Assembly: GCA_014621425.1 (NCBI GenBank)
Contig: JAANBB010000155.1
Span: 16,679 to 80,678, forward strand
Length of the DNA: 64,000 nucleotides
Source: Cylindrodendrum hubeiense
Taxonomy: Eukaryota > Ascomycota > Sordariomycetes > Hypocreales > Nectriaceae
Direction of reading: 5' to 3'
Shown here one piece after another: positions 35,637 through 46,301 of this stretch. Position numbers and translations under genes: made by a program. The notes under the pieces were generated by a model, which was not told the DNA's origin, searched no databases, and saw only the letters and a program-made list of their open reading frames with translations. Numbering within the stretch: the stretch's first letter is position 1; each line of letters begins with the position of its first letter.

Positions 35637-36999
35637 TCATAACTCATCATGCTTCTGCTCTGATCGTCCGCTATCTTTTTGAAGATCAACGCCCTGCTTG
35701 CCGCGCCACTTCTGCCACACGTCCCAGAACTCGCCCTCCATCGGCTTCTCCATCTGGTCCGGCAGGACCACCAAGTACTCGACGTACAGGTTGCCAAACT
35801 CGTGGGTGTGGTACACGCTGTCGCCGTCCTCGTGCCACCTGGGCATGCCCTCGCCGGCAACCGTCTCAACGTGGCCGGGCTGAATGACTTGGCCTCGCCC
35901 GCGGGACAGGCGCACAACGTGGTTGTCGAGATGGGTGAGGTTGCGAGTCCAGTCGCCCATCCACGCCTCCCGCAGCGAGAGGACCTCGGTCCAGTACAGG
36001 TCGTCGCCCTTGCGCCGGAAGAAGGCGCCGTCGACTCTATCAGGGTTGTCTTGATCCAGGGTGGGCGTCTTCTCGGACAGCGAGACGATGAGGTCGCCTG
36101 CGACCCAGTCGGGGCTCTCGTCGGCCTCGTTCTCGTACACGATGCGGGAGTCGCGGGGAGCGCCACGCTCGATTTTGAGCGTAACGGCGGTGGGCTTCTT
36201 CTCGACGCGCTGGCCCTGGCAGTGGGGGCACTTGTGCTTGATAGTCTTGCCGCGGCCGCCGCAGGCGTCGCACCGCATCTGCATCTGCTGGAACATGCCC
36301 GGGGCGAGCTGCTGCTTGACGATGCGCACGCCGCGGCCCTTGCAGGTGTTGCACGTCTCGACCTGGCCGTCGGAGCTGCCGGTGCCTTCACAGTGCTCGC
36401 AGATGTGCTGCTTGTTCCACTGGAACTCGGTCGTGGCGCCGTTGTAGAAGTCGCGGAGCGAGATCTCTACCCGCACCTCGACGTTGTGACCGCGAGGCTC
36501 GCCACCACCGCGGCCGAAGTGTCCGTGGCCGCCGAAGAAGCGGCTGAAGAGGTCGAAGGGATCATGACCACCACCGCCGCCGCCGTTCTTGTGGTTCTTG
36601 ACGGCCTCGTGGCCATGGCGGTCGTAGATCTTTCGGGTCTCGGCGTCGCTCAGGACCTCGTAGGCTTCAGAGACTTCGACAAACTTGTCGTGTGCGGTGT
36701 CATCGCCACTGGGAAGGACAAATGTCAGCAAGGCAAAGTTGGTACTGGGGAGAGATGTCTTGGAGGGGCATACGGGTTCTTGTCTGGGTGGTACTTCTTG
36801 GAGAGCTGGCGGTAGGCCGATTTTAATTCCTTGTCTGTAGCCTTCTTATCGACACCAAGAATCTGTTTACTGGTCAGTTTCAGGCCATGAAGAGTGGCGG
36901 GCAAAGGGCGAGGAGACGGACCTTGTAGAAGTCCTCGGCGCAAAGAGCCAGTTGGAGGCAGGCCAGGAGGACGAAGATGAGAGCTCCGCGGAGCAACAT
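35637..36999 (-). CDS. scj1: Scj1-type ER luminal DnaJ/Hsp40 co-chaperone
   Basis: Partner of the ER Hsp70 Kar2/BiP in protein folding and ER-associated degradation. Exons on the minus strand are 36999-36922, 36862-36774 and 36708-35637, giving 412 residues. A signal peptide covers about 1-21 (LIFVLLACLQLALCA). The J domain follows directly (residues 23-90) with HPD at 51-53, then a Gly-rich linker (NGGGGGGHDPFD). The DnaJ zinc region has four CxxC pairs: CEHCEGTG, CNTCKGRG, CDACGGRG and CPHCQGQR. The last lacks the usual final glycine. A C-terminal substrate-binding domain follows, and the protein ends KHDEL, an ER-retrieval signal. This combination identifies Scj1 rather than a cytosolic Ydj1-type protein. 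Introns are 59 and 65 nt. It is divergent from prp2, with a UPRE-like core in the spacer. Confidence 0.95.
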
Positions 37000-37469
37000 T
37001 GCGCCACAGGGTGCCCAGAAAATGGGACTTAAACACGAACAGGAGAAAACTCAGGATCTGGCGACCGGGACCGTCAAGCCAGGTGGAATTTCAGAGGCTG
37101 TGGAGGAAGACAGATTGGACTCGGGAACAGCAAACGGAGCTATCTGTTCTCGAGTTTACCAGCGTGTTAACAACCTGGGTGTATTCCGCACCTCTTTCTG
37201 GAATAGCGCACGGCTTATCGCGTGGCCCTTGCAGGTGGGTCTGCTATCGGGAGCTTGCCACTGGCCGCCGGACTAACTTTCGGATTATCTTTTCTAAATT
37301 CTGGGACAACGTCGTAGGCTGCCGCATCATGGCTGAGCTTGAGAGGTGCCTGTCTCGTTATTGATCAAGCTCCGACTCACGACAGGTGCTTGGCAGTTTT
37401 GTCGCACCGGGATATAAATCTGGCCGCAAATATCTCCTTCGAATTGGATCCAGGTCAGACAAGCCCATC
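37000..37469. promoter_or_regulatory. Shared scj1/prp2 divergent promoter
   Basis: 470 bp separate the two start codons, so the genes probably share a bidirectional promoter. CAGCGTG, the core of the yeast unfolded-protein-response element, occurs at 37160-37166 on the plus strand in the context CCAGCGTGTTAAC, 161 bp upstream of scj1. One 7-mer can occur by chance, so its use by a Hac1-type factor is inference. Confidence 0.4.
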
Positions 37470-40400
37470 ATGAGCTCCAAAAAGTATGCCTTCCTGCCCA
37501 TGGGGGAGGACGAGGTGGGGCCTCAGAAAGTCACCAAGGAGAAGAAGCACAAGCACCGCCATCGCGACCGAGACGACAAGTCCTCTTCCCGACCTTCCAG
37601 ATCGCGTCGCGACCGCAGTCGCAGCCGCAGCCGCGAAAAGTCACCCGGCCGAGGCTCATCCCACACGAACCGCCCGAAGCAGTATCGCCGACGCGAAGGA
37701 GATACGGACCCTGACGACAGATGGGGAGACGAGGAGCCGCCATCCGACGATCCAGAGGAGAACGACGAACGCGAGTTTGAGGAGTCAGCAAGCAAGAGGG
37801 TGAAGCTGAGCCACGATGAACCGAAGGAGGAGGACCTGTCTGACGGGGCTAAGGAGGAGCTAGAGCGTCGCAAGGACATCGAGGAGCGAGAAGCGTTTGC
37901 GAAGCGACTCAGGGAAAAGGACGGTGGACGATCGAAAAAGAACGACAGAGACGGCGAGTCATCAGCGAGACGAAAGCTGGCGGATGATGCCGAGGCCAGG
38001 GACAAAGCGCTACCCGACCTCCGCGAGAGATCGCGACAGGAATACCTCAAGAAGCGAGAGGCAGAGCGATTGGCTCTGCTGAGGAAACAGGTCGCTGAAG
38101 AGACGTCCGAGTTGAGGAGCGGCGTGAAGCTGTCAGAGACGGAGAAGGCCGAGTTTACCAAGAACCGAGAGATTCTGCGCTTGGCCGAGGAACGCCTGAA
38201 GATCGACGACCACCGTGATGGCTACGTGATGCCCGAGGATTACATTACCGAAAAGGGAAAGCTGGATAGGAGAAAGAAGGAGGAAGCGCTTTACAAGCGT
38301 TATGTTGAGAAGGACGAATTCGGCCAAGAGAAGTTTGTCACGGAACATGAGGAATGGGAACGGGAACAGACCACGAAAGCAAAGGCCCAGATCCAGCGCG
38401 GCGAGAGGGAGAACGAAGACTACGACTACGTCCTCGACGACGCCCAGTATATCCAATGGAATCTGGATTCCCGAATGGCCGGCGACGACCAGAACTTGAC
38501 CAAGGAACAGAAGTTCTTGGCTGCCCAGATTGATGCTGCAGAGAAGAAGGCGTTGTCCATTCAAGAAACGAGGAAGAGCCTGCCAATTTATGCATACCGC
38601 GACGAGTTCCTTGCTGCGCTAGAGACGCATCAGGTGTTGGTCATTGTCGGTGAGACTGGTAGTGGAAAAACGACACAGCTGCCACAATACCTACACGAAG
38701 CGGGCTATACGAAGAACGGCTTGAAAGTGGGATGCACACAACCTCGACGAGTCGCAGCTATGAGTGTGGCGGCCCGTGTTGCGGACGAAGTGGGTGTTAA
38801 GGTTGGAAACGAAGTCGGATACACAATTCGTTTCGAGGACTGCACATCCGACAAGACTGTCCTGAAGTACATGACTGACGGCATGTTGCTGCGAGAATTC
38901 ATGACTGAACCGGATCTGGCAGGATACTCGGCGCTCATGATTGATGAGGCCCACGAACGGACGGTTCATACCGATATTCTGCTTGCTTTGGTCAAGGATT
39001 TGTCTCGTGAGCGGAAAGATCTGAAGCTGCTAATCTCCTCGGCCACCATGAACGCCGAGAAGTTTGCGCAGTACTTCGACGATGCGCCCATCTTTAACAT
39101 TCCCGGTCGACGATACCCTGTGGATATTTACTACACACCAGCCCCGGAGGCAAACTACCTGGCTGCGGCCATCACCACAACGTTCCAGATTCACACAACC
39201 CAGGGCAAGGGAGATATCCTCATCTTCTTGACTGGACAAGATGAGATTGAGGCTGCCGAACTGGAGATTGCCGAGACGGCCAAGAAGCTTGGTAGTCGCG
39301 TCAAGGAACTCGTCATCTGTCCCATTTATGCCAACTTACCATCTGAGCTCCAGTCGAAGATCTTCGAGCCCACACCAAATGGCGCCCGAAAGGTCGTCCT
39401 GGCCACCAACATTGCCGAGACCAGTTTGACTATCGATGGTATCGTTTTCGTCATTGATCCTGGTTATGTCAAGGAGAACGTTTACAACCCCACGACTGGC
39501 ATGTCAAACCTGGTAGTGGTGCCTTGCTCTCGAGCATCCGCCAACCAACGTTCTGGTCGAGCTGGTCGTGTTGGCCCAGGAAAGTGTTTCCGGCTGTACA
39601 CCAAGTTTGCCTACATGAACGAGATGGACGAGTCCACGACGCCAGAAATCCAGCGGACCAACCTGAACGGAGTAGTCCTGCAGCTGAAGTCGCTTGGAAT
39701 CAACGAACTCCTCGACTTTGAGTTTATGGATCCGCCGCCAACCGAATCGCTCATTGGCGCGCTGAACCAGCTCTTTGCTCTCCAGGCGTTGAACCACAAG
39801 GGCGAAATGACCAAGTTGGGCCGCCAGATGGCCGAGTTCCCAACCGATCCTATGCTTGCTAAGGCTGTTCTTGCAGCAGACAAGGAGAAGTGTGTGGACG
39901 AGGTGCTCTCCATCGTTTCAATGCTTAGCGAGAGTTCTGCGCTTTTCTTCCGACCCAAGGACAAGAAGATCCATGCAGACAGTGCTCGCAACCGATTTAC
40001 TGTCAAGGATGGAGGCGACCATCTCACCTTGCTCAATGTCTGGAACCAATGGGTGGACAGCGACTTCTCACCGGTCTGGGCCCGCGAGAACTTCCTGCAG
40101 CAGCGGTCCCTGACTAGGGCGCGTGATGTCAGAGATCAGCTCGCCAAGCTCTGTGAGCGAGTCGAGGTGGCGCCGTCGACTTGCGGAGCATCAAATCTCC
40201 GCCCCATTAAACGAGCTATCACGGCGGGCTTCTTCCCGAACGCAGCGCGTCTGATGAGGAGCGGCGACAGCTACCGAACGGTCAAGAACAACACGACGGT
40301 GTGGGTCCACCCCAGCAGCGTGTTGATGTCAATCGACCCGCCGGAGAAGATGGTGGTGTACTTTGAGCTGGTCCAGACGACCAAGGAATACATGCGCAGT

Positions 40401-40505
40401 GTTATGCCCATCGAGCCGGTGTGGCTGGCGGAGCTTGCGCCCCATTTCCACAAGAAGAAGGATGTCGAAGAGATGGAAGAGAAGAAGATGCCGAAGCGAA
40501 GATAA
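37470..40505 (+). CDS. prp2: Prp2/Cdc28/DHX16 DEAH-box splicing helicase
   Basis: Spliceosomal ATPase that remodels the Bact complex before the first step of splicing (Prp2 in budding yeast, Cdc28 in fission yeast, DHX16 in human). A single exon encodes 1011 residues. The N-terminal 150 residues are basic and RS-rich, followed by a charged helical region. Helicase motifs are all present: I GETGSGKTT (394 on), Ia TQPRRVAA, II DEAH (492-495), III SAT (524-526), IV FLTGQDEIE, V TNIAETSLTIDG and VI QRSGRAGR (693-700). The winged-helix, ratchet and OB-fold regions of DEAH helicases follow, ending KKMPKRR. The stretch DYDYVLDDAQYIQW before the helicase core is shared with Prp2 orthologues, which separates it from Prp16, Prp22 and Prp43. 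The frame is open upstream to 37386, but MSSKKYAFLPM at 37470 is the likely start. Confidence 0.94.
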   Translation: MSSKKYAFLPMGEDEVGPQKVTKEKKHKHRHRDRDDKSSSRPSRSRRDRSRSRSREKSPGRGSSHTNRPKQYRRREGDTDPDDRWGDEEPPSDDPEENDEREFEESASKRVKLSHDEPKEEDLSDGAKEELERRKDIEEREAFAKRLREKDGGRSKKNDRDGESSARRKLADDAEARDKALPDLRERSRQEYLKKREAERLALLRKQVAEETSELRSGVKLSETEKAEFTKNREILRLAEERLKIDDHRDGYVMPEDYITEKGKLDRRKKEEALYKRYVEKDEFGQEKFVTEHEEWEREQTTKAKAQIQRGERENEDYDYVLDDAQYIQWNLDSRMAGDDQNLTKEQKFLAAQIDAAEKKALSIQETRKSLPIYAYRDEFLAALETHQVLVIVGETGSGKTTQLPQYLHEAGYTKNGLKVGCTQPRRVAAMSVAARVADEVGVKVGNEVGYTIRFEDCTSDKTVLKYMTDGMLLREFMTEPDLAGYSALMIDEAHERTVHTDILLALVKDLSRERKDLKLLISSATMNAEKFAQYFDDAPIFNIPGRRYPVDIYYTPAPEANYLAAAITTTFQIHTTQGKGDILIFLTGQDEIEAAELEIAETAKKLGSRVKELVICPIYANLPSELQSKIFEPTPNGARKVVLATNIAETSLTIDGIVFVIDPGYVKENVYNPTTGMSNLVVVPCSRASANQRSGRAGRVGPGKCFRLYTKFAYMNEMDESTTPEIQRTNLNGVVLQLKSLGINELLDFEFMDPPPTESLIGALNQLFALQALNHKGEMTKLGRQMAEFPTDPMLAKAVLAADKEKCVDEVLSIVSMLSESSALFFRPKDKKIHADSARNRFTVKDGGDHLTLLNVWNQWVDSDFSPVWARENFLQQRSLTRARDVRDQLAKLCERVEVAPSTCGASNLRPIKRAITAGFFPNAARLMRSGDSYRTVKNNTTVWVHPSSVLMSIDPPEKMVVYFELVQTTKEYMRSVMPIEPVWLAELAPHFHKKKDVEEMEEKKMPKRR

Positions 40506-40590
40506 ACCAATATTTTTCGCTGTTCACGCCCCGAGGCGGTTGTATTAGACTGAAAAACTATGTGTATAATATCCTGGTATCTAGTCCCAA

Positions 40591-41556
40591 TCAAGCAGCA
40601 GTCTCCTCGGCAGTTTCTGTAGCCGGTTCAACGTCCTGAATCCACTCGTACAAAATATCCGTCCGCATTGTGTATTTTGTTCCCTTTGTTACAGTGTCCC
40701 CCTCATGGTAGAGTCCCTTGTGTTGAAAGATCAAGACGCTTCCCATCTTGGGGCTGACGTCGACTCTACGTTCCCCGACTCTGGCGAGAAACGAAGTGGC
40801 ACCACCCTCGAGATCTGATTGCGGGTCATACTGGGCCGAGTCGTTGAGGTAGAGATGGACGGTGTAATGAGTTTGGAAATCCCGCTCGCCGTCCTTGTAC
40901 CAGTATGGGCCATCACAGTGGGCTAGATGAAGAGGTTAGATATTGAACGGGTTCAGTGCAGTTGATGAGAACTAACGCTTAAAGTATTGGCCAGGAGAGT
41001 ACTTGAGGAAACGCATACGCTCGTTGTAGCGACTGAACTCCCACTTGCCGCCACCCATTGATGATTGAGGCGGTACGACGGCTAGGAGCTCTCGGAGGCC
41101 TTCTGACTGTGCACAACGCTCCCAAAGACGGTCGACGATGGTTTGTTGATTCCAGATGATCCTGTCACTCTCACGGTAGCCCGGGGCAGGGGCCTCCCAT
41201 CCAGGCCCTAGGCTCACGAGAGCAGGTCTCCAAGCCGAGTCGCCTTCCTCCTTGGGGACCGAGGCCTCAGCCAGGGCGATCAGTTGCTTGCACTCCTCTG
41301 GAGAGAGGACATTTTCGAGGACGAGGGCAGTGCGTCCTGCGTTCTCCGGAACAGGAGTTGAGACCCAGTCGATGTGGGCGGTGGTGATGGGGGTGGCGAG
41401 GGGAGTGGTTAGGAAGGAGTCCGGGATGGGGACGTCGTTGTGGGTGTATTCGACCTTGATGGGGGCTTTGCTCTGGGTTTTGTTGCCGAGTTTGGCCTCG
41501 AAGGAAGATTTTAGGGTGGAAGAGAAGCCGAGTTTGGAGCCGAGTTTGGAAAACAT
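40591..41556 (-). CDS. 2OG-Fe(II) oxygenase, prolyl 4-hydroxylase type
   Basis: Predicted non-haem iron, 2-oxoglutarate-dependent dioxygenase of the prolyl 4-hydroxylase superfamily; the substrate is unknown. Exons on the minus strand are 41556-40977 and 40922-40591 with a 54-nt intron, giving 303 residues. Iron ligands are visible as H195-x-D197 (PHCDGPYW) and H266 (GLYHEG). R280, or K276, in KYTMRTDILYEW is the likely 2OG anchor. The first 60 residues are low in complexity with repeated KLGSKLGF-type stretches and no convincing signal peptide, so a cytosolic site is likely. The frame stays open above 41556, but the first ATG there is MFSKLGS. The donor GTTAGT at 40976 and acceptor TAG at 40923 split a proline codon exactly before the HxD motif. 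No neighbouring genes suggest a pathway. Confidence 0.88.
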
Positions 41557-43634
41557 GGTGATGATGGCTTTGATGTTGATGAGCAATTGGTTCTGGACAA
41601 GACTTTGGCAACTTGAGAGACCACGATCTTTATATTCGGATTTTCTTCAAGATGCAAGATGCCACGCTGTTACGCTTTGTTCGAATACAGGGAAAAAAAA
41701 GGGTCTAATGAGTCAATCGGTGGAATAAAGCAAAGAGGCCAGATTATATTCAGAGATGATGACCGATGTTTTTGCTGCTGCTGCCTGTCTCCTATACTAC
41801 TAGCATGAATGCCTTACAGGCTGAGCGGGGCGTTTTTTGTCAATGTGGCTCATTCATCTACCGCTCCGCCTCAGCCACGTTTTTGCGGTCCTGTGTTACC
41901 TCGCGCGTCATAGTTGGGCTGGTTGGAATTGACCTGGAGCAGATTGGGTACGGATTCCCTGTGATGTATTTTGTATTTGTATGGCTGTATTTTGGCGATA
42001 GGGCTGTCATCGCGGCGATGCCTGATGGTGGTGAGGCAGGCTGGCAGGGAATCAATGAATGCCTTGCACAAGGAATGTCCTGACCCACGCTAACAGCCCT
42101 TGGTTACCAGGGCGTCAGGCATCCAACGAGCATCTTTCCACAAGCTCAAATAAGAAGTCGAAGGGACCTTTTTAAGTTTGAACCGGAGTCGGGGATATAT
42201 AGGACTTGCGGAGCTTGCCAGGTGGTCATTGCGAGGACGCCTTTGTAGGGATTACGGAAGGGCGGCGGCGAGACGTCTCTGCGTGGGGGTCGCTGAATTC
42301 AGTGATGGTAATACTTGGTACAGATATTAACAATCTTCAATACCGGCATGGCAATGCAGCTGGATGTTAGATAAGGCAAGGTCGCAGTGGTGGCTGCTAG
42401 TGTTGTGACCAAGCCGCATTCCCAAAACCAGCTTCACATCGCAACAGGCGATTTTCGTCTAGGCAGCCAAATTCCCTCTTCACAACTGCCCAAACAAGTG
42501 TAATTGAACCAGGTTAGTGCAACAGCTGCAGGGACGTGGAGCGGGCAGCCCGGCATATCGCCCGCCAAGAAGGGAGCGTTCTTGGGGTGCTTGGCGTGCA
42601 GGGCTCGTTGCGGGTCCCCGAGAGCAGCCTCATGCGGCGCCGCGACGTCGTCGATGGTGCAGGATATTGCAGGATATTGCAGCAGCATCTTGCTGAAGAG
42701 CCGTTAGGTAAAGCTAAGCAGCAGAAGGCTTGACTAGCGATGGCGTGAATGGCAGGGAAAACGACGGAATCGAGCTATACGAATTAGAACTGCAGCTTAC
42801 GTATCGCTTGACACACTGCCTCTTTGGGGGGAAAGGGCCTAGCTCGGAGAATTTGGGTGCCACGGCCTTGGACGGCCTCGCACGGGTGGGAAGCCAAAAA
42901 CCTCTACCGCAGAATTCGACGGGCGGGCGGCCGACGCAGCTCTCGGAGCCATCATGTCACCCAGCTAGCGAATACAGGGATCGCGGCGCCATTACGTCCA
43001 ACATGTGGCCCTACTCGTTCTTGCGCCAGTGGTGCTGCTGCAGGTGGGCCGCCCGCTGCGACGTTACCCTGGCGGCCCGTGACGACTCTGGCGATCTCGC
43101 TGAGGATTCATATCCCGCGACGGACCAGCAGCGAGCTTCTGCAGCAAAACCCAGCATATCCCAGCATATCCCAGCAAATGGCAGCAAACCGCTGATCCCT
43201 GCCTGTTCCTCCCTCACCTTCCACCTTGTGCCTAGCGGACGGAGGGCCCGAGCAGTGTGGCCGCGCTCCTGGGACCTCTTGCGGTCCTCTTGGGTCCGCC
43301 TCGGTCCAGTCTCACACGGCCGGTCCCACGCGAGACATATGTTACCTAATGGACCCTGGCCGCCTACCCAGAATCTGGGGTTTTGGTGGATGTGTCGTTG
43401 AGCACGCAATACCCCGTGCTCGACGAGTTTTGGTGCGTAGATGGCTTGCATGGCGAACTCAAATACTGGCAACGGCCGAGTCCCAAGGCCAGCCGAAGAT
43501 GCATCCGGCTCTGTTCTTCTCAGGCGTAGTCAGTCAGTCAGACACTGCAGCATTTTCGGGGAGTCTTGATCCCTCGTCCGACTATATTGTGGCCGTAACA
43601 AGTACATACCTCCTCCGGAGGTCTCTCATGAACC
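41557..43634. other. Intergenic upstream of the 2OG oxygenase and permease genes
   Basis: About 2 kb between divergent starts. A 223-codon open frame (42730-43401) has no domain and runs through GC-rich sequence, so it was not accepted. A CCCAGCATAT duplication lies at 43150-43180. Confidence 0.6.
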
Positions 43635-43645
43635 ATGGCGTATAA
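43628..43645 (+). promoter_or_regulatory. uORF overlapping the permease start codon
   Basis: ATG AAC CAT GGC GTA TAA forms a five-codon upstream frame (MNHGV). It starts 7 nt before the permease ATG at 43635, in another frame, and ends 8 nt after that ATG. Ribosomes initiating at the first ATG would miss the main start, so this could lower or condition permease translation. It is almost certainly in the mRNA because it is so close. The regulatory effect is inferred. Confidence 0.5.
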
Positions 43646-45584
43646 TAACACCACAACCTTCGACTCCAAGGATGCCGGCACGCCCCCATACGATGACGTC
43701 GAGGGCTTCAACTCCCGAGACCGCGACGGGCACAGGCCGACCCAGTCCGACCTGCTGAAGCGTGCCCTCTCGGCCCGCCAGGTCCAGATGATTGCCATTG
43801 GCGGCACCATTGGCACCGGTCTCTTCCTGGGAACCGGCAAGTCGCTGGCCACGGGCGGACCCGCCTCGATCCTGATCGCCTACGCCATTGTCGGCGCCAT
43901 CGTCTTCACCACCATGCTGAGCCTGGGCGAGATGGCCGCCTTTATTCCCGTCGCCGGCAGCTTCTGTACCTTTGCTGGGTGAGTTCGCGTGCCCTGTGCG
44001 GCGATCTGGAGGGGTTGTGGATTTGGGACTAATTGCTGCGTGTTAGGCGGTTTGTCGACGATGCATTCGGCTTCGCCCTGACCTGGAACTACTGGTTCAA
44101 CGACGCAGTCTCCACGGCTTCTGATCTCGTTGCGCTGCAGATCCTGTTGCAGTATTGGACCGACAACTTCCCAGGATGGGCTCTGAGCTTGATTTTCTGG
44201 TTTGTCTTGATCGCGGCCAACATCATCACAGTGCGAGCATACGGCGAGGTTAGTTGATGCCTCTCCACAACCCTGTCATCGTTATGCTCACTCTTCCTCG
44301 TTTAGCTCGAATACTGGCTGAGTCTGCTCAAAGTCATCACCATCGTTGTAAGTGCTGCATATCCACTCCATTTCCCCCGATCAGCCCACTTACTTTTGCG
44401 ACCAGGTCTTCATTGTCACGGGTATTGTCGTCAATTGCGGCGGCAACAGCACAGGCCACTACATCGGAGGCGAGAACTGGCACATCCCTGGTGCTCCGTT
44501 TGTTGGAGGCATCGGTGGCTTTGCATCCGTGTTTGTGACTGCCTCGTTCGCTTGTAAGTTTCCTATCCAATCATCCGAGTACCTCATTGATGCTAACCAT
44601 TTATAGATGGCGGTACCGAGAGCATTGCCATCACCGCCGGTGAGACAATCAACCCCACAAAGAACCTTCCCAGAGTCGTCAAGAATGTGTTTTGGCGAAT
44701 CATTCTCTTCTAGTATGTCTTCAATGATTCCTCAGCATAAACCTACCCACTAACAATAATAGTCTGCTCTCTGTTCTTTTGATCGGTCTCAACATCCCCT
44801 ACAACTACCCCGACCTCGACTCCAAGACAACTCGCACCTCTCCCTTTACCCTGGTTTTCGAGATGACCGGTGCCCACGCCGCAGGAAGTGTCATCAACGC
44901 CGTCATCATGACCAGTGTTCTCTCCGCAGGAAACCACGCCTTGTTTGCCGGCGCGAGATTGATGTACACCCTTGCAATGGAGGGACACGCGCCCAAGGTC
45001 TTTGGAAAATTGAACCGAAACCAGGTGCCCTGGGTGGCCGTCCTCGCCACGAGTCTGATCGCCGGTCTCTGCTTTGGTTCAAGCTTCATTGGAGCTGGCC
45101 AGCTGTGGACGTGGCTTCAAAAGTACGCACAGCTCACTCATAATTGTCTCATTGTTCATCTTGCTAACCTTAACTCAGCATTGTCGGTGTCTCTAACCAA
45201 CTGAGTTGGATTGCCATCGGTATCACCTCCATCCGCTTCCGATCCGCCCTCGCCGTCCAAGGCAAGACGCACCTCCTCCCTTTCAAAAACTGGACGTACC
45301 CATTTGGCCCTTGGTTCTGTGTGATCCTCAACAGCTTCATCGTGCTCGTCCAAGGCTGGAGCTGCTTCAGCCCCAAGTTCGACGGCGTTAGCTTCGTCAG
45401 TTTCTACATCGAGCTGCCGATCATGCTGATCATGTATGTCGTATGGAAGCTGCTTAAGAAGACCAAGCTCGTTAAGCTCGAGGAGATGGATTTGGAAACA
45501 GATACGTACACGGCAGACGAGAAGGTCGTCGAAGAAACGGGCTGGAAAGCCAAGACCAAGAAAATAGTGACTTGGCTATTCTAA
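43635..45584 (+). CDS. Amino-acid permease, YAT/AAT family
   Basis: Plasma-membrane amino-acid:proton symporter of the fungal YAT family, about 12 membrane segments. Seven exons (43635-43978, 44047-44248, 44306-44347, 44406-44553, 44607-44712, 44763-45122 and 45179-45584) give 535 residues, a normal length. The N-terminal tail is hydrophilic. The first membrane segment carries the family signature MIAIGGTIGTGLFLGTGKSL, followed by GEMAAFIPVAGSF. Other family marks are FGFALTWNYWFNDA, SFAYGGTESIAITAGE and NQLSWIAIGITSIRFR. The 42-nt third exon is short but keeps the frame, and every junction restores membrane-segment continuity. It is closest in style to broad-specificity ascomycete permeases such as the Trichoderma inda1 product, but substrate cannot be read from sequence. 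A uORF overlaps its start. Confidence 0.93.
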
Positions 45585-46301
45585 GGGGCAGATGTTAGAT
45601 CAGAAGATGATATAATAATGAGTATTGCTGTTCTCAGGCACATTGATTGCGATTTGCACGCAGACAAAACCTTAATTTCAGCAAGAACAAATTGCATTGT
45701 GTATTAGAAATAGACGATATAAATACAGCAATCTCACTCTTGCTGATAACTCTTTTACGAATGATTGTTTTGTTTATTTCTTTGGGTGTGTACATAATCC
45801 TTATGCCGTATGTGGTGTCTGATGCGAGCGAATAGTAACACTCTAAATAATGTCGATAAATCTGTGTTTATAGACTCATGATCGGGTTATTGGAATCTCA
45901 CTGTAACTGTGCCCAAGATTGAGTTCGCCAAAATACTACCCTCAAAGTTTTCAGCCCCTGAGTGGAGTATTCGGTGTCGAATAAGTACGGTAAGTAAATA
46001 TCACTCTTGCTGACTCACTTTAGTTTGGCTCTTAGCCAGTGACCTCGTTTCTCTTTCTCCTTTCGCCGGCCCAGACGCGTTATTATGCTTTAACATAGTG
46101 GCATATAGCTAAACCATCATTTGACGCATATCGTATCTACTGTTCCTCTATCTCACCGCTACCTGAGTGGTAAGTTTCCAACATTATAAATCACGGTGGG
46201 GTGATGAATAGAGAGGTATTATAAATATTTATTACCTATAAGAACCAGGCATTGGTTCGCAACTTGGTACAATCTAGGCTGCTCTTGGTTCTCATGGCTA
46301 T
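45585..46301. other. Intergenic, converging 3' ends of permease and oxidase
   Basis: AT-rich 3' flanks with no supported gene or recognised RNA. Confidence 0.6.

Noticed and set aside
35679..36815. 378-codon plus-strand open frame
   Set aside because: Shadow of scj1. The minus strand encodes J domain, zinc region and KHDEL.
42730..43401. 223-codon plus-strand open frame
   Set aside because: No domain, GC-rich filler, overlapped by another frame on the opposite strand, and no start or splice support.
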